Positions 8,019 through 17,264 of a DNA stretch of 64,000 bases are shown here, in pieces; the stretch's first letter is position 1, and each line of letters opens with the position of its first letter. The stretch lies in the NCBI GenBank assembly GCA_900319625.1, contig ONPD01000012.1, positions 1-64,000 of the forward strand. The letters are read 5' to 3'. The DNA comes from an uncultured Treponema sp. (GTDB taxonomy: Bacteria > Spirochaetota > Spirochaetia > Treponematales > Treponemataceae). The translations under genes were made by a program, and so were the position numbers. Under the pieces are notes generated by a model, which saw only the letters and a list, made by a program, of their open reading frames with translations, was not told the origin of the DNA and made no database searches.

Positions 8019-9389
8019 ATGGAAGAAAAAATCATATTTAAGCGAAATTTTTATGAAAAACTTCTGTCCTGGAAGAATGAAAGTAATGGTTCTACTGCAG
8101 CCCTTGTAGAAGGTGCCAGACGTATTGGAAAATCTACCTTGTGTGAAGAATTTGCAAAAAATGAATACAAGAGTTATATCCTTATAGATTTTGCGCTTGT
8201 TACAAAGAAAGTAAAGGACTTGTTTTTTAATCATCTTAATGAGCTGGATACTTTTTTTATGCTTTTACAGACTATTTTTAGTGTTACCCTTTATGAGCGT
8301 GAGTCTGTGATTATTTTTGATGAAGTTCAGAAATTTCCAAGGGCAAGGGAAGCTATAAAATATCTTGTTGCTGATGGTCGCTACGACTATATTGAAACTG
8401 GTTCGCTTATTTCAATAAAAGAGAATGTAAAAGATATTGTTATTCCTTCTGAAGAACGTCATTTTAAGATGTTCCCGCTAAATTTTGAAGAATTCTGTAT
8501 TGCTTTGGGAAAGCAGAATCTTGTTGATTACATAAAACTGTGTTTTTCAAAGAAAGAGCCTCTTGAAAGATCCTTGCATAATGAAGCAATGCTTGTTTTT
8601 AAACAGTATATGCTTGTTGGTGGAATGCCGCAGAGTGTGCTTGCTTTTTTGAAGAATGGTAAAAGTTTTGAAAAGGCAGACAGTGCAAAAAGGGATATCC
8701 TAAATCTCTATCGTGATGACATTATGAAAATCAAGGCTCGGTATAGAAGTAAGGTTCTTGCCTTGTTTGATCAGATTCCGGGGCTTCTTTCTCGTCATGA
8801 AAAACGTGTTGTTTTTAATGAAATTGCAACAAATTCTTATGCAGAGCAGTATGAAGAAACTTTTTTCTGGCTTTCTAATTCGATGATTTCAAATGAGTGT
8901 TTTTTGTGTAATGACCCGAATGTTGGACTTTCTGTAAATGAAGATCGTGGGTACATAAAGTGTTATCTTTGTGATACTGGGCTTCTGTTCAGTCATGCAT
9001 TTGATGAAAACGAACTAATGGAAGAAGAAATCTATAAACAGATTTTTGATGATAAGCTTGGTTTGAATGAAGGTATGTTCTATGAAAATATTATAGCCCA
9101 AATGCTCTCTGCTAACGGGCATAAACTGTTTTTTTATACTTCATACAACGAAGAAAAACATCGTAATGATATAGAAATAGATTTTTTACTTTCTAATAAC
9201 AGCAAGCTAAAATTTAAGCTTTTTCCGCTAGAGGTAAAGTCTGGTAAGAATTATACAACAGCATCGCTTGAGCGATTTATAGAAAAATTCAAAAATCGTA
9301 TAGGTGGAGCATACATAATTCATCCAAGAAATCTAATAGAAAAAAATGGAATTGTGTGTATTCCTCCTTATATGGTTATGTGCCTCTAG
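8019..9389 (+). CDS. AAA+ ATPase with DUF4143 domain
   Basis: The protein has 456 residues. A P-loop ATPase occupies the N-terminal half, with Walker A GARRIGKST at residues 32-40, Walker B VIIFDE at about 97-102 and a sensor-like ETGSLIS. The DUF4143 domain fills the rest, ending with EIDFLL and EVKSGKNY, a pattern resembling the D...ExK core of restriction-like nucleases. Members of this family are common, patchily distributed and functionally uncharacterised; nothing links it to sugar metabolism. It splits the polysaccharide operon, lies inside a pair of 24-bp inverted repeats, and is preceded by three direct repeats. A decayed relative lies at 19742-20395. There is no Shine-Dalgarno sequence; TATACT lies 7 bases before ATG. 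Confidence 0.88.
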   Translation: MEEKIIFKRNFYEKLLSWKNESNGSTAALVEGARRIGKSTLCEEFAKNEYKSYILIDFALVTKKVKDLFFNHLNELDTFFMLLQTIFSVTLYERESVIIFDEVQKFPRAREAIKYLVADGRYDYIETGSLISIKENVKDIVIPSEERHFKMFPLNFEEFCIALGKQNLVDYIKLCFSKKEPLERSLHNEAMLVFKQYMLVGGMPQSVLAFLKNGKSFEKADSAKRDILNLYRDDIMKIKARYRSKVLALFDQIPGLLSRHEKRVVFNEIATNSYAEQYEETFFWLSNSMISNECFLCNDPNVGLSVNEDRGYIKCYLCDTGLLFSHAFDENELMEEEIYKQIFDDKLGLNEGMFYENIIAQMLSANGHKLFFYTSYNEEKHRNDIEIDFLLSNNSKLKFKLFPLEVKSGKNYTTASLERFIEKFKNRIGGAYIIHPRNLIEKNGIVCIPPYMVMCL

Positions 9390-9396
9390 ATTTTCC

Positions 9397-9420
9397 CCAA
9401 AAATAGAAATGTCTCTGAAC
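9397..9420 (-). repeat. Right 24-bp inverted repeat of the ATPase cassette
   Basis: CCAAAAATAGAAATGTCTCT begins at 9397. It is the reverse complement of the 7875-7898 motif (17 exact bases plus the outer GTTC/GAAC) and closely matches 5394-5417, which sits in the equivalent place about 30 bases before another glycosyltransferase gene. Confidence 0.75.
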
Positions 9421-9446
9421 AAAATGATTTTGTAAACGGAGGCATT

Positions 9447-10553
9447 ATGCTAGAAAATAAAAAACGAATCTACATCATTGGTACTGTAGGAGTTCCTGCC
9501 TGTTATGGCGGTTTTGAGTCTCTTGTGGACAACCTGCTCGACTACACGCCTGCTGATGTGGAATATACAGTGTTCTGTACTGCAAAAAAATACGAGAAAA
9601 AACTAGATTCCTACAAAGGTGCTCATCTTATTTACCTTGACCGCGATGCGAACGGCAAGGACAGCATCCTTTATGATTATGAATCAATGAAAATTGCTGT
9701 AAAAGAAAAGGCAGATATTATGCTGATTCTGGGAGTTTCGGGCTGTATCTTTCTGCCTCGTATCCGCCGCCAGTTCAAGGGCAAAATCATCACGAACATC
9801 GACGGCTTGGAATGGAAGCGTGATAAATGGAAGTCCTATGCTAAATGGCTTTTGAAGTTCAGTGAAAAGCAGGCTGTGAAGTATTCAGATGTCGTAATTG
9901 GCGACAACAAGGGCATTACGGATTACGTTCATTCTGAATATGCGAAAATCGTTTCAAAAAAACGCCTTGAGCTGATTGCCTATGGTGGCGACCAGGTTTC
10001 GCGCGTGGAAGATGATTCTCTTTATGAAAAATATTCTTTCTGTCGGGAACCTTATGCCTGTACGGTTTGTAGAATAGAACCGGAAAACAATGTTCATATT
10101 ATTTTGGAAGCGTTCACCAATCTGCCGGGAAAACAGCTTGTGATTGTGGGAAACTGGCAGAAGTCTGAGTACGGAAAGGCCCTTAAAGAAAAATACTCCG
10201 CTTATCAAAATATACATCTGCTTGAACCGATTTATGAGCCCCACACAATTAACTGGATTCGTTCAAATTCTTCTATGTATATTCACGGTCACTCTGCGGG
10301 TGGTACAAATCCAAGCCTTGTTGAAGCAATGAATTTTGGGCTTCCGGTTATGGCTTTTGACTGTGTGTACAATCGTGCAACTACGGAAGAGAAATGTTTT
10401 TACTGGAAAACAAGTGATGATATTGTTGAACAGACCGAAGATTTAAGCAAACTTAATCAGCGGTTACAGGACGTAGGTAATACAATGAAGGAAGCGGGGA
10501 AAAGATTGTATAGCTGGAAAGGTATTGCTTCGCAGTATAACGCCTTGTATTAG
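9447..10553 (+). CDS. DUF1972-type glycosyltransferase (rhamnosyltransferase-like)
   Basis: The 368-residue GT4-like enzyme opens with IYIIGTVGVPACYGGFESLV, the hallmark of DUF1972 transferases. Later motifs are GLEWKRDKW, CRIEPENNVHIILEAF and GHSAGGTNPSLVEAM, which carries the donor-binding glutamate. Homologues add rhamnose or galactose early in polysaccharide assembly; the sugar here is not known. AACGGAGGC provides a ribosome-binding site before ATG 9447. It closes the + strand polysaccharide operon and abuts a small - strand gene with no gap. Confidence 0.87.
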   Translation: MLENKKRIYIIGTVGVPACYGGFESLVDNLLDYTPADVEYTVFCTAKKYEKKLDSYKGAHLIYLDRDANGKDSILYDYESMKIAVKEKADIMLILGVSGCIFLPRIRRQFKGKIITNIDGLEWKRDKWKSYAKWLLKFSEKQAVKYSDVVIGDNKGITDYVHSEYAKIVSKKRLELIAYGGDQVSRVEDDSLYEKYSFCREPYACTVCRIEPENNVHIILEAFTNLPGKQLVIVGNWQKSEYGKALKEKYSAYQNIHLLEPIYEPHTINWIRSNSSMYIHGHSAGGTNPSLVEAMNFGLPVMAFDCVYNRATTEEKCFYWKTSDDIVEQTEDLSKLNQRLQDVGNTMKEAGKRLYSWKGIASQYNALY

Positions 10554-10766
10554 CTAAAGCTGTTCTTTTCCTGATGGGGAAAGACAAAAATAAGCATCAG
10601 ACTGTATTACAAACTCTTTTGCAATACAGCCTTCTATTGCCCTGTTTATTATATCGTCATTCAAAGGGACAGATTTGAAAACATCTGTTTTTAAACTTTT
10701 ATATTCTGGCTGCGATTTTAAGAATTGCAAAACTTTACTTTCTGCTTCAGTAAGATTAAACGGCAT
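10554..10766 (-). CDS. Small protein with a winged-helix-like pattern
   Basis: The 70-residue protein (EAESKVLQFLKSQ...DDIINRAIEGCIAKEFV...LSPSGKEQL) follows a helix-helix-helix-wing order, as in MarR/PadR-type DNA-binding domains, but it is too short for a confident family call. In favour of a real gene, TAATCT lies exactly 6 bases before its ATG, the leaderless promoter arrangement seen for many genes here. Its stop lies next to the stop of the convergent glycosyltransferase gene. Confidence 0.5.
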   Translation of the reverse strand: MPFNLTEAESKVLQFLKSQPEYKSLKTDVFKSVPLNDDIINRAIEGCIAKEFVIQSDAYFCLSPSGKEQL

Positions 10767-10818
10767 AAAAACAGATTATCATTCTCAGCAAATTCTTTCA
10801 ATTTGAATTTACCTCTTT

Positions 10819-11844
10819 TTATTTTCTTTTCACATCTTCTCCGTAAATGGTTTTCCAGTCGTCCTTCATGGAAACCGGAATCCAGCCGTTTTGAGCGCTG
10901 GCTTCTTTCATGGAGTCGGCTTTTTTCAGGTTGCCGTATTCGCGTTCAAGATCGTCGCAGCAGAGCATAAAGGCAAGGGCCTTGTATTTGTTGTTCTGAA
11001 TTGAATAGTTGAGCATGCTGGCGTCGGTTGAGCTGTTTCCGAAGGCAAGTACCGGTTTCAAACCGATTTCGCGGACAATCGAAGAAACCTTGTTCATCTG
11101 GAGATTTTTTACCAGGTTCCTTCCGCCAAGTACCAGCTGATCGGCCTGAGTGTAGGTGTATTCGAGGCCGTCCTTGTCGCCCTGCATTTCTGTTACGATT
11201 GTGCTGTCAGAACCGATTATCTGTTTGGCCGGAAGGGGCAGGGTGTCCATAACAAGAGGACGGACTGTAAGGCGGTCGGTTCCGCTGCTTACGTAAACTG
11301 TGAAATTGTTTTCTATTAAAAAGCTTACTACCTGCACCATAGGTTTGTACCAAGCATCGCCGCGCTTAAGGTTTGTAAAGCCCGGCTGATCCTCCTTCAT
11401 AAAGGCGCGGACGTAGGCATAAAAGTCATCAAGGGTAAGGTCTTTGTAGGCTTCTGAGACCATTCTTTCGCGGCTGGCACTGAGGCCAGGGAATTTTTTC
11501 TGCTCGCGGGAAAGCTTTGCGGCTTCCAGCTGTTCGGCAGAAGGTGTAAAGCTTTTATCATCAAGAACGCGGTGTTCAAAAAGCATCCAGTCAAAATAGG
11601 TTGGATCTGTTTCCAGAAAGAGGGTGCCGTCAAAATCAAAAATTGCGATACGGTTTTCAACCGGAATAAAATCGGCAGATTTTTTGTTTGTTACCGAATC
11701 AACATATTCGATAAGGGCCTTCTTTGCCGGAGCTTTGTCTGTCCAGAGTGAAAGTGCGTTTTTTCTGCTTCCTCCAAAGCAAAAAGCAGAAACCATTACA
11801 AAGCTGATTACTAAAATTAGTGTTCTTTTGTTTTTCATATTCAT
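10819..11844 (-). CDS. Exported HAD-superfamily phosphatase
   Basis: The 341-residue protein starts with a signal peptide (KNKRTLILVISFVMVSAFCFGG) and is therefore expected in the periplasm or on the membrane. HAD motif I is IFDFDGTLF, motif II YVSSGTD, and motif IV is in FGNSSTDASM. This is the phosphoserine-phosphatase-like branch with a helical cap of about 100 residues between motifs I and II. It probably hydrolyses small phosphate esters. TAAAAT lies 6 bases before ATG 11844 with no Shine-Dalgarno sequence, so the message is probably leaderless; a second in-frame ATG lies 6 bases further in. Confidence 0.85.
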   Translation of the reverse strand: MNMKNKRTLILVISFVMVSAFCFGGSRKNALSLWTDKAPAKKALIEYVDSVTNKKSADFIPVENRIAIFDFDGTLFLETDPTYFDWMLFEHRVLDDKSFTPSAEQLEAAKLSREQKKFPGLSASRERMVSEAYKDLTLDDFYAYVRAFMKEDQPGFTNLKRGDAWYKPMVQVVSFLIENNFTVYVSSGTDRLTVRPLVMDTLPLPAKQIIGSDSTIVTEMQGDKDGLEYTYTQADQLVLGGRNLVKNLQMNKVSSIVREIGLKPVLAFGNSSTDASMLNYSIQNNKYKALAFMLCCDDLEREYGNLKKADSMKEASAQNGWIPVSMKDDWKTIYGEDVKRK

Positions 11845-11937
11845 AACTGAATTTTATATCTTAAATCACAATTTTGCAAAAGAATTACGAAAGGATTTTA
11901 ACGAGATTTTTTTCTATATATATGCTACACTTTTTTT
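11845..11937. promoter_or_regulatory. Divergent leaderless promoters (HAD phosphatase and exonuclease)
   Basis: On the + strand TACACT (11926-11931) is followed by 6 bases and then ATG 11938. On the - strand TAAAAT (11856-11851) is followed by 6 bases and ATG 11844. Neither gene has a Shine-Dalgarno sequence. Confidence 0.6.
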
Positions 11938-12867
11938 ATGAATCATAAGCAATTTGTTTTTTTTGACTGTGAATGTGCAAATACTTTTGAGGGAGTTGGA
12001 AAAATCTGTTCCCTTGGTTATGTGATTACAGATGATGATTTGAACGTGATTGAAAGCGAAGATGTTGTAATGAATCCTGAGTGTGATTTTGACTGGTATC
12101 TCTTTTCCGGAAAGGGTGGCTGCCAGCTGGCTTATTCAAAGGATTATTTCCGTGCTAAACCTAATTACGAAGCCTATTATAAGGATATCAAAAAGCTTTT
12201 TACTACCGGCAATCGTTTTATCGGGGGCTTTGCGGTTGGAAACGACATTGGTTTTGTGAACAGCGCAAACGAACGCTATAATCTTCCATATATTAACTTC
12301 CGTGCCTTTGACCTTGAAAAGCTTTTGAATAAGCATTACGAGACAAAGAAAAAGCTGACTGAATGGGCGGAATTCTTTGGTGTGAACGTAGCTAAATTTC
12401 AGAGTCACAAATCAGTTGATGATGCCATGATGACTATGCTCTGCCTTAAAAAGTTCTGCATGGAAAGCGGTAAGAACTGCGAGCAGGTTATGCAGGAAAA
12501 CAAGGAATTTTTTATTTCCAGCGAACAGATGCTGCAGGCGGCCGAAGAGCGGGCTTACCGCAAGGAAATGCTGGAAAAAATCAAGCGGCTATACAATAAG
12601 AAAAATCCGATTCCGCGTCACAAGGGCCTGCTTGGAAAGCACATTGAACTGGACGGAAAAATCCTTAAGGATGTGGATTACGCCTTTGAGCTTGTTAAGC
12701 GCATTTACGATAACGGCGGAATCAGTCACGAGCACTGCACCGGAAGCGGAGCGGTGGTGTTTGACGTTGAAAGCGCGGACGAGCTGAATGAGCACCTGGT
12801 GGAAAAAATTAAAAAGCGCGGGCTGGAAGTTATGACGCTTGGGCAGCTGGAGCAGATGCTGGGCTAG
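11938..12867 (+). CDS. DEDDh 3'-5' exonuclease with C-terminal BRCT-like domain
   Basis: The 309-residue protein begins FVFFDCECANT, the DxE of ExoI in RNase T/DnaQ-type exonucleases. The third acid is in the AVGNDIGFV region, and the final histidine/aspartate are in FQSHKSVDDAM (ExoIII, HxxxxD). Residues ~220-309 (GKHIELDGKIL...GLEVMTLGQLEQML) resemble a BRCT fold. It likely removes nucleotides from DNA or RNA 3' ends; the BRCT-like tail suggests DNA repair or replication. The gene is transcribed from a probable leaderless promoter. Confidence 0.8.
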   Translation: MNHKQFVFFDCECANTFEGVGKICSLGYVITDDDLNVIESEDVVMNPECDFDWYLFSGKGGCQLAYSKDYFRAKPNYEAYYKDIKKLFTTGNRFIGGFAVGNDIGFVNSANERYNLPYINFRAFDLEKLLNKHYETKKKLTEWAEFFGVNVAKFQSHKSVDDAMMTMLCLKKFCMESGKNCEQVMQENKEFFISSEQMLQAAEERAYRKEMLEKIKRLYNKKNPIPRHKGLLGKHIELDGKILKDVDYAFELVKRIYDNGGISHEHCTGSGAVVFDVESADELNEHLVEKIKKRGLEVMTLGQLEQMLG

Positions 12868-13177
12868 GGGCACTGCGCCCGAGAATTGCGATGGTCGTAA
12901 TGCGAGTTCCAATTTGCAATGAACCTAACCATCGCTTAACTTCCTCTTTGAGGAAGTTTTTGCAAAAGGGGAGCCCGAAATGCGACTGGGTGTATTGATT
13001 TGCGCCCAAGAACTTCAGCTTGCTGAAGTTAAGCAATGGTTCGGTAAATTTGGAAGTTGGAGTATGTGTTGCGACCATTGCACGCCCGATTGTAAAAGCA
13101 TACAATTTTAACTATAATTACAAAAATATTTAAGAACTTTCGTCTCACTAAAGCTGGAACGAAAACAGGGGTACAAT
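12868..13177 (+). repeat. Intergenic region with dispersed palindromic repeats and the thrA leader
   Basis: No gene is supported here. Bases ~12890-12965 hold a REP-like unit with AATTTGCAATGAACCTAACC and the hairpin AACTTCCTCTTTGAGGAAGTT. A second hairpin, GAACTTCAGC/GCTGAAGTT, lies at 13010-13031. Related units occur at ~50613-50700 and twice at 57103-57265. The last 70 bases hold a TATAAT-like box (13113-13120) and a leader with the stem TTTCGT...ACGAAA before the aspartokinase ribosome-binding site AGGGGT. Confidence 0.5.
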
Positions 13178-15682
13178 ATGATTACATTGAAATTTGGCGG
13201 AACATCTATGGCAAATGCCCGCCGCATCCTTTCGTCTGCGGACATTATTATTGGTCGCGCAAAAGAAGACAGACTCAGCGTTGTTGTCAGTGCCGCAGCC
13301 GGAGTTTCTAACGCACTTCAGGCTGCAATTGACGGTTGTACCACCGGGACCCCTGCCGGGACATTCGTTTTTGACATTAAGAAAATCCACGAAGAAATTT
13401 GTTTTGAGCTTCAGTCTAAGCTTAAGGGCTTTGATGCAGAAAAGGTAATGGCTGCAATTCAGCCTAATTTTGATGAACTTGAAAAGCTGCTTGCGGGTGT
13501 AGGCTCGTTCGGTGAGTGTCCTGATACTGTTCACTGCCGCATTATGGGTATGGGTGAGCTTTGTTCTGCTCCGATTATGGAAGCAGTTTTGCGTGCAAAA
13601 GATCAGAGCGTAATGCTTCTGGATTCCCGCAAATACGTATTTACAAACGGCAACCAGAAGGAAGGTGAGGCTGATTACGGCCGTTCTGCCGAAGCCTGCA
13701 GACCTTTCCGCGACGGCGAATCAAACAGCCAGACACGAATCCTTTTGTTCCCGGGCTTTATCTGCTCATGGATTAAGGGAACTGGAGCTTCTCCTGTAAT
13801 GGGACTTCTGGGCCGCAACGGTTCAGACTTTTCTGCCGCAATTATCGGAACCTGTTTTGGCGTAAAGAGGGTTGAGTTCTGGACTGATGTTGACGGTGTT
13901 TACACTGCTGACCCTCGCGTTGTAAAAGACGCAATTCTTGTTGATGATATGTCTTACGAAGAGGCAATGGAGCTTTCTTTCTTTGGTTCTAAGGTTCTTC
14001 ACCCTAAAACACTGGCACCTTTACAGGCAAAGGGAATTGAAGCCTGGTCTTTGAACAGCCACAATCCTTCTGCCCGCGGTACACGAATCGGAAAAGGTCC
14101 TTTTGAAAGCCGCAAAAAGTTCAGCATCTGCGGAATTTCTTCTTTGAAACACGTTTCTATGGTAAGCGTGGGCGGAACTGCAATGAGGGGCCGCACAGGA
14201 ATGGCAAGCCGCGTTTTCAATGCGGTATCTTCTGCAGGTTCTTCCATCCTTTTGATTACCCAGTCTTCTTCTGAATATACAATTTCCTTCTGCGTACGCG
14301 ACAGCGAAGTTGATACAGTTCGTGACGCAGTTGCAAAGGAGTTCGAGCTTGAAATCCGCGAGCGCATCATCGATGAAATTGAAGTTATCAAAGACTGTTC
14401 TATTGTAAGCGTTGTCGGCGACGGTATGATTAAAAACCGCGGCGTTGCTTCAAAATTTACAAACGCCCTTTCTTCTCAGGATATCAACATTATCGCTCTG
14501 GCTCAGGGCTCAAGCGAGCGCTGTATTTCTGCCGTAATTTCGGGTGAGTTTACAGACACAGCCGTTAAGGCCGTTCACCGCTTCTTCTTCCACACAGCCC
14601 AGAGCATTGAAGTTTTTGCCTTTGGTGCGGGAACAATCGGCGGTACTTTAATCGACCAGATTTACCAGCAGCACGACAAGCTTTTGAGCGAAAACGTAGA
14701 CATCAAGGTTCTTGCAATCACAACTATTGACGGCATGATTTTGAACGAGGACGGAATTGACCTTTCAAACTGGCGCGACCAGATGAAAAATCCGGAATTC
14801 CCTTTCAATTCTGATGCAAACGTTGACCAGATTATCAGCTTTGTAAAGGAAAAGAAGCCTCTCAATCCTGTTTTTGTTGACTGTACGGCTTCTTACGATC
14901 TGCCGGACCGCTACCTTGATATTCTCAATGCCGGAATGAGCATTGCAACACCAAACAAGCGTGCAAACTCTAAGAACATCGAGTTCTACCACGAGCTTCG
15001 CCGCACAGCAAACAAGATGCACCGCCGATTCCTCTACGAAACAAACGTTGGTGCAGGACTTCCAATCATCGATACTTTGCAGAACCTCTATAAATCTGGC
15101 GATAAGCTTTCAAGCTTTAACGGAATTATGTCCGGCTCCCTTTCCTATATTTTTGGAAAACTGGATGAAGGCGTTCCTTTCAGCAAGGCTGTTTGCGAAG
15201 CCCGCGAACTTCGCTACACAGAACCGGATCCTCGTGATGACTTGAACGGAATGGACGTAGCCCGAAAAGCGCTTATTATTGCCCGCGAATCCGGCTATGA
15301 CATCGAGCTTGACGACATCACTTTGTACAAGGTTTTCCCTGACAGCTTTGATTCAACCGGAACTGTAGATGAGTTCCTCAAAAATCTTCCTGAAGTTGAC
15401 GATTACTTTGCAAAAAAGATTGCGGACTTGAAAAAAGCTGGCAAAGTTCTGCGAATGGGTGCTACAATAAAAGATGGAAAAGCAAGCGTTGGAATGATGG
15501 AAGTCGGCCAGGACGATCCTCTGTACGGAGTACGCGGCGGTGAAAACGCCTTTGTATTCTACACAGAGCGCTATCAGCCGATTCCTCTTACAGTCCGCGG
15601 ATACGGTGCCGGTGCCGGTGTAACAGCTGCCGGTGTATTCGGTGACATCCTGCGCACTGTCAGTTTTAACCCGGAAAGATAG
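13178..15682 (+). CDS. thrA: Bifunctional aspartate kinase / homoserine dehydrogenase
   Basis: The 834-residue fusion catalyses the first and third steps of the threonine/methionine branch from aspartate. The aspartokinase domain starts with LKFGGTSMANA and contains the LLGRNGSDFSAA motif (~residues 1-290). Two ACT-type regulatory repeats follow (~310-455), where threonine would inhibit. The NAD(P)-binding GAGTIGG of homoserine dehydrogenase starts near residue 483, and the C-terminal half includes NVGAGLPIIDT. Length and domain order match ThrA/MetL of gammaproteobacteria and many spirochaetes. The short leader hairpin does not look like a leader peptide attenuator. Confidence 0.96.
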   Translation: MITLKFGGTSMANARRILSSADIIIGRAKEDRLSVVVSAAAGVSNALQAAIDGCTTGTPAGTFVFDIKKIHEEICFELQSKLKGFDAEKVMAAIQPNFDELEKLLAGVGSFGECPDTVHCRIMGMGELCSAPIMEAVLRAKDQSVMLLDSRKYVFTNGNQKEGEADYGRSAEACRPFRDGESNSQTRILLFPGFICSWIKGTGASPVMGLLGRNGSDFSAAIIGTCFGVKRVEFWTDVDGVYTADPRVVKDAILVDDMSYEEAMELSFFGSKVLHPKTLAPLQAKGIEAWSLNSHNPSARGTRIGKGPFESRKKFSICGISSLKHVSMVSVGGTAMRGRTGMASRVFNAVSSAGSSILLITQSSSEYTISFCVRDSEVDTVRDAVAKEFELEIRERIIDEIEVIKDCSIVSVVGDGMIKNRGVASKFTNALSSQDINIIALAQGSSERCISAVISGEFTDTAVKAVHRFFFHTAQSIEVFAFGAGTIGGTLIDQIYQQHDKLLSENVDIKVLAITTIDGMILNEDGIDLSNWRDQMKNPEFPFNSDANVDQIISFVKEKKPLNPVFVDCTASYDLPDRYLDILNAGMSIATPNKRANSKNIEFYHELRRTANKMHRRFLYETNVGAGLPIIDTLQNLYKSGDKLSSFNGIMSGSLSYIFGKLDEGVPFSKAVCEARELRYTEPDPRDDLNGMDVARKALIIARESGYDIELDDITLYKVFPDSFDSTGTVDEFLKNLPEVDDYFAKKIADLKKAGKVLRMGATIKDGKASVGMMEVGQDDPLYGVRGGENAFVFYTERYQPIPLTVRGYGAGAGVTAAGVFGDILRTVSFNPER

Positions 15683-15712
15683 GAAATAGTAAATAGGGAA
15701 TAGGGGATAGTA

Positions 15713-15792
15713 GGAGGGGAAAGCCTTCCCCTGCGCGCCCACTTCGTTGGTCGCTACCCCTTCGCCTAGGGGGCTTGCCCCCTAAAACCCCC
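15713..15792 (+). repeat. G+C-rich dispersed repeat, copy 1
   Basis: GGAGGGGAAAGCCTTCCCCT leads into CGCTACCCCTTCGCCTAGGG and then CCCCCTAAAACCCCC. The same element lies in inverted orientation at 27167-27262 inside murI. It ends just before the ribosome-binding site of the next gene. Short tandem A+T-rich steps (AAATAGGGAATAGGGGATAG) precede it. Confidence 0.75.
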
Positions 15793-15806
15793 AAAGGAGG
15801 ATTTAA

Positions 15807-16295
15807 ATGAATAAATTTGTTTTATCTGTACTAGTAGAAAACCACGCCGGTGTTTTGAGCCGTGTTTCAGGACTTTTCAGCCGCCGTGGATATAATATCG
15901 ATTCCCTTACAGTTTGTGAGACAAACAAGCCGGGCCAGTCCCGCATGACTATCGTTGTAAACGGCGATGAATACATTCTTGAGCAGATTCAGAAGCAGCT
16001 GGCAAAACTTGTAGAAGTTATTTCCATCAAAAAATGTGAAAAATCTTCTTCTACCCAGCGCGAAATGGCTTTGATTAAGGTAAAGGCCGAAGGCACAAAC
16101 CGCGCCGTTATCATCGAAACCTGCGAAATCTTCCGCGCCCACATTGTAGACGTTGGAATTGATTCTGTAATCGTAGAGGCTACCGGTAGCGAAGACAAAA
16201 TCGACAGCCTGGTACGCCTTCTTGAACCTTACGGAATCCTGGAATACGTAAAGACCGGTCTTACTGCAATGGACCGCGGCTCTACAATAATGTAA
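15807..16295 (+). CDS. ilvN: Acetolactate synthase small (regulatory) subunit
   Basis: The 162-residue protein starts with an ACT domain (LSVLVENHAGVLSRVSGLFS, then RRGYNIDSLTV) and continues with the conserved C-terminal domain (REMALIKVKAE..., YGILEYVKTG). It binds valine and activates the catalytic subunit at the first common step of branched-chain amino acid synthesis. A strong AAAGGAGG precedes ATG 15807. The catalytic subunit gene is not next to it and not in this window, which is less usual. The ilvH name is equally valid. Confidence 0.95.
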   Translation: MNKFVLSVLVENHAGVLSRVSGLFSRRGYNIDSLTVCETNKPGQSRMTIVVNGDEYILEQIQKQLAKLVEVISIKKCEKSSSTQREMALIKVKAEGTNRAVIIETCEIFRAHIVDVGIDSVIVEATGSEDKIDSLVRLLEPYGILEYVKTGLTAMDRGSTIM

Positions 16296-16319
16296 TGCCG
16301 CAAAGGTCGTAAGGCCTTC

Positions 16320-17264
16320 TTACTTCCCAGCCTCAATCTGCGCTTTAAGTTCAAGAACTTTTTCAACAGTAAGTCCCTGGGCTTGTGCGATTTGTTCCAC
16401 AGTGAGAAGTTTCATTTTCAGGAGGTTGGTCGCGGCTTCAATGGCTTTCTGCTGGGCACCTTCCTGACGGCCTTGTCGAAGACCTTTTTCAAGGCCTCTC
16501 TGTTCAGAATTGTAGAGTCCGTCATTATAGTCGCGCATAGCTGTATCATACGAATTCTGGATAAACCAGTTAGAGTCATCCTGGCTCATTCTTCTTATAA
16601 TCCTCTTTGCTTCCATAATTCCTTTCTCACTCTTTGCAATTTCCGCTATGTAATCTGACATTTCTTCAGAATCAGCATATGCCAGATACAGTCCCCATTT
16701 TTGAAGCGGGGTTAGATTTTCTATGGGCTTTCCTGCAAGTTCTTTTAGAACAAGAAGATCAATGTAAATAACATTCAGATGTCCTGAAAGCCCATGTCCC
16801 TTTTGACTTTTCATAGTATACCACGACATTTCACAGATGTCATCTTTGGGAAGATGAAAGTTCAGAACAGAAATCTGATAAACTTTCTCTGCCTTCCATT
16901 TATCACCTTTTTTAGCATTGATATTCAAAAGCCTTGCAACCTGTATTTCGCTTCTGGCTTCGTAAGTGTAATCACGATTTCGTCCCTGCATTTCGATTGA
17001 AGCCTTTTCGTCGTTATCAAAAGTAACACTTACGTCAAAAGTCATTTGTGATTCAGTTGTATTGTCAACTGGCGGTTCATTTGCAGTTAGTTTAAGATTT
17101 TTGATTTTACGCCCCAGGACACTTGAGATGAAAGATTCCAGAGCTGCATAAGATTCTTTTGTCTCCTGTGTAAAAATTGCCTTAAAAATCGGATCCATTC
17201 TCGGATTCAAAAGCGCTGTAGGTGATGGACGCAAAGTTTCCTTGTCCTGAATTGTTTTTCCCAT
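16320..17264 (-). CDS. Rpn-family / PD-(D/E)XK nuclease transposase-like protein
   Basis: The 314-residue protein belongs to the recombination-promoting nuclease-like family, often labelled PD-(D/E)XK transposase. LNPRMDPIFKAIF near the N terminus, FDVSVTF and IEMQ form the D...ExQ nuclease core, and a helical region and a C-terminal charged coiled coil (RGLEKGLRQGRQEGAQQKA) are typical. These genes are patchy and multi-copy in Treponema and other gut bacteria; family members cut DNA and stimulate recombination, but the biological role is unsettled. The ribosome-binding site GAGG overlaps a hairpin that touches the ATG. Confidence 0.88.
   Translation of the reverse strand: MGKTIQDKETLRPSPTALLNPRMDPIFKAIFTQETKESYAALESFISSVLGRKIKNLKLTANEPPVDNTTESQMTFDVSVTFDNDEKASIEMQGRNRDYTYEARSEIQVARLLNINAKKGDKWKAEKVYQISVLNFHLPKDDICEMSWYTMKSQKGHGLSGHLNVIYIDLLVLKELAGKPIENLTPLQKWGLYLAYADSEEMSDYIAEIAKSEKGIMEAKRIIRRMSQDDSNWFIQNSYDTAMRDYNDGLYNSEQRGLEKGLRQGRQEGAQQKAIEAATNLLKMKLLTVEQIAQAQGLTVEKVLELKAQIEAGK

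Noticed and set aside
12830..13105. 91-residue minus-strand frame in the gap before thrA
   Set aside because: It lies within REP-like hairpins and has no start signals or recognisable features.
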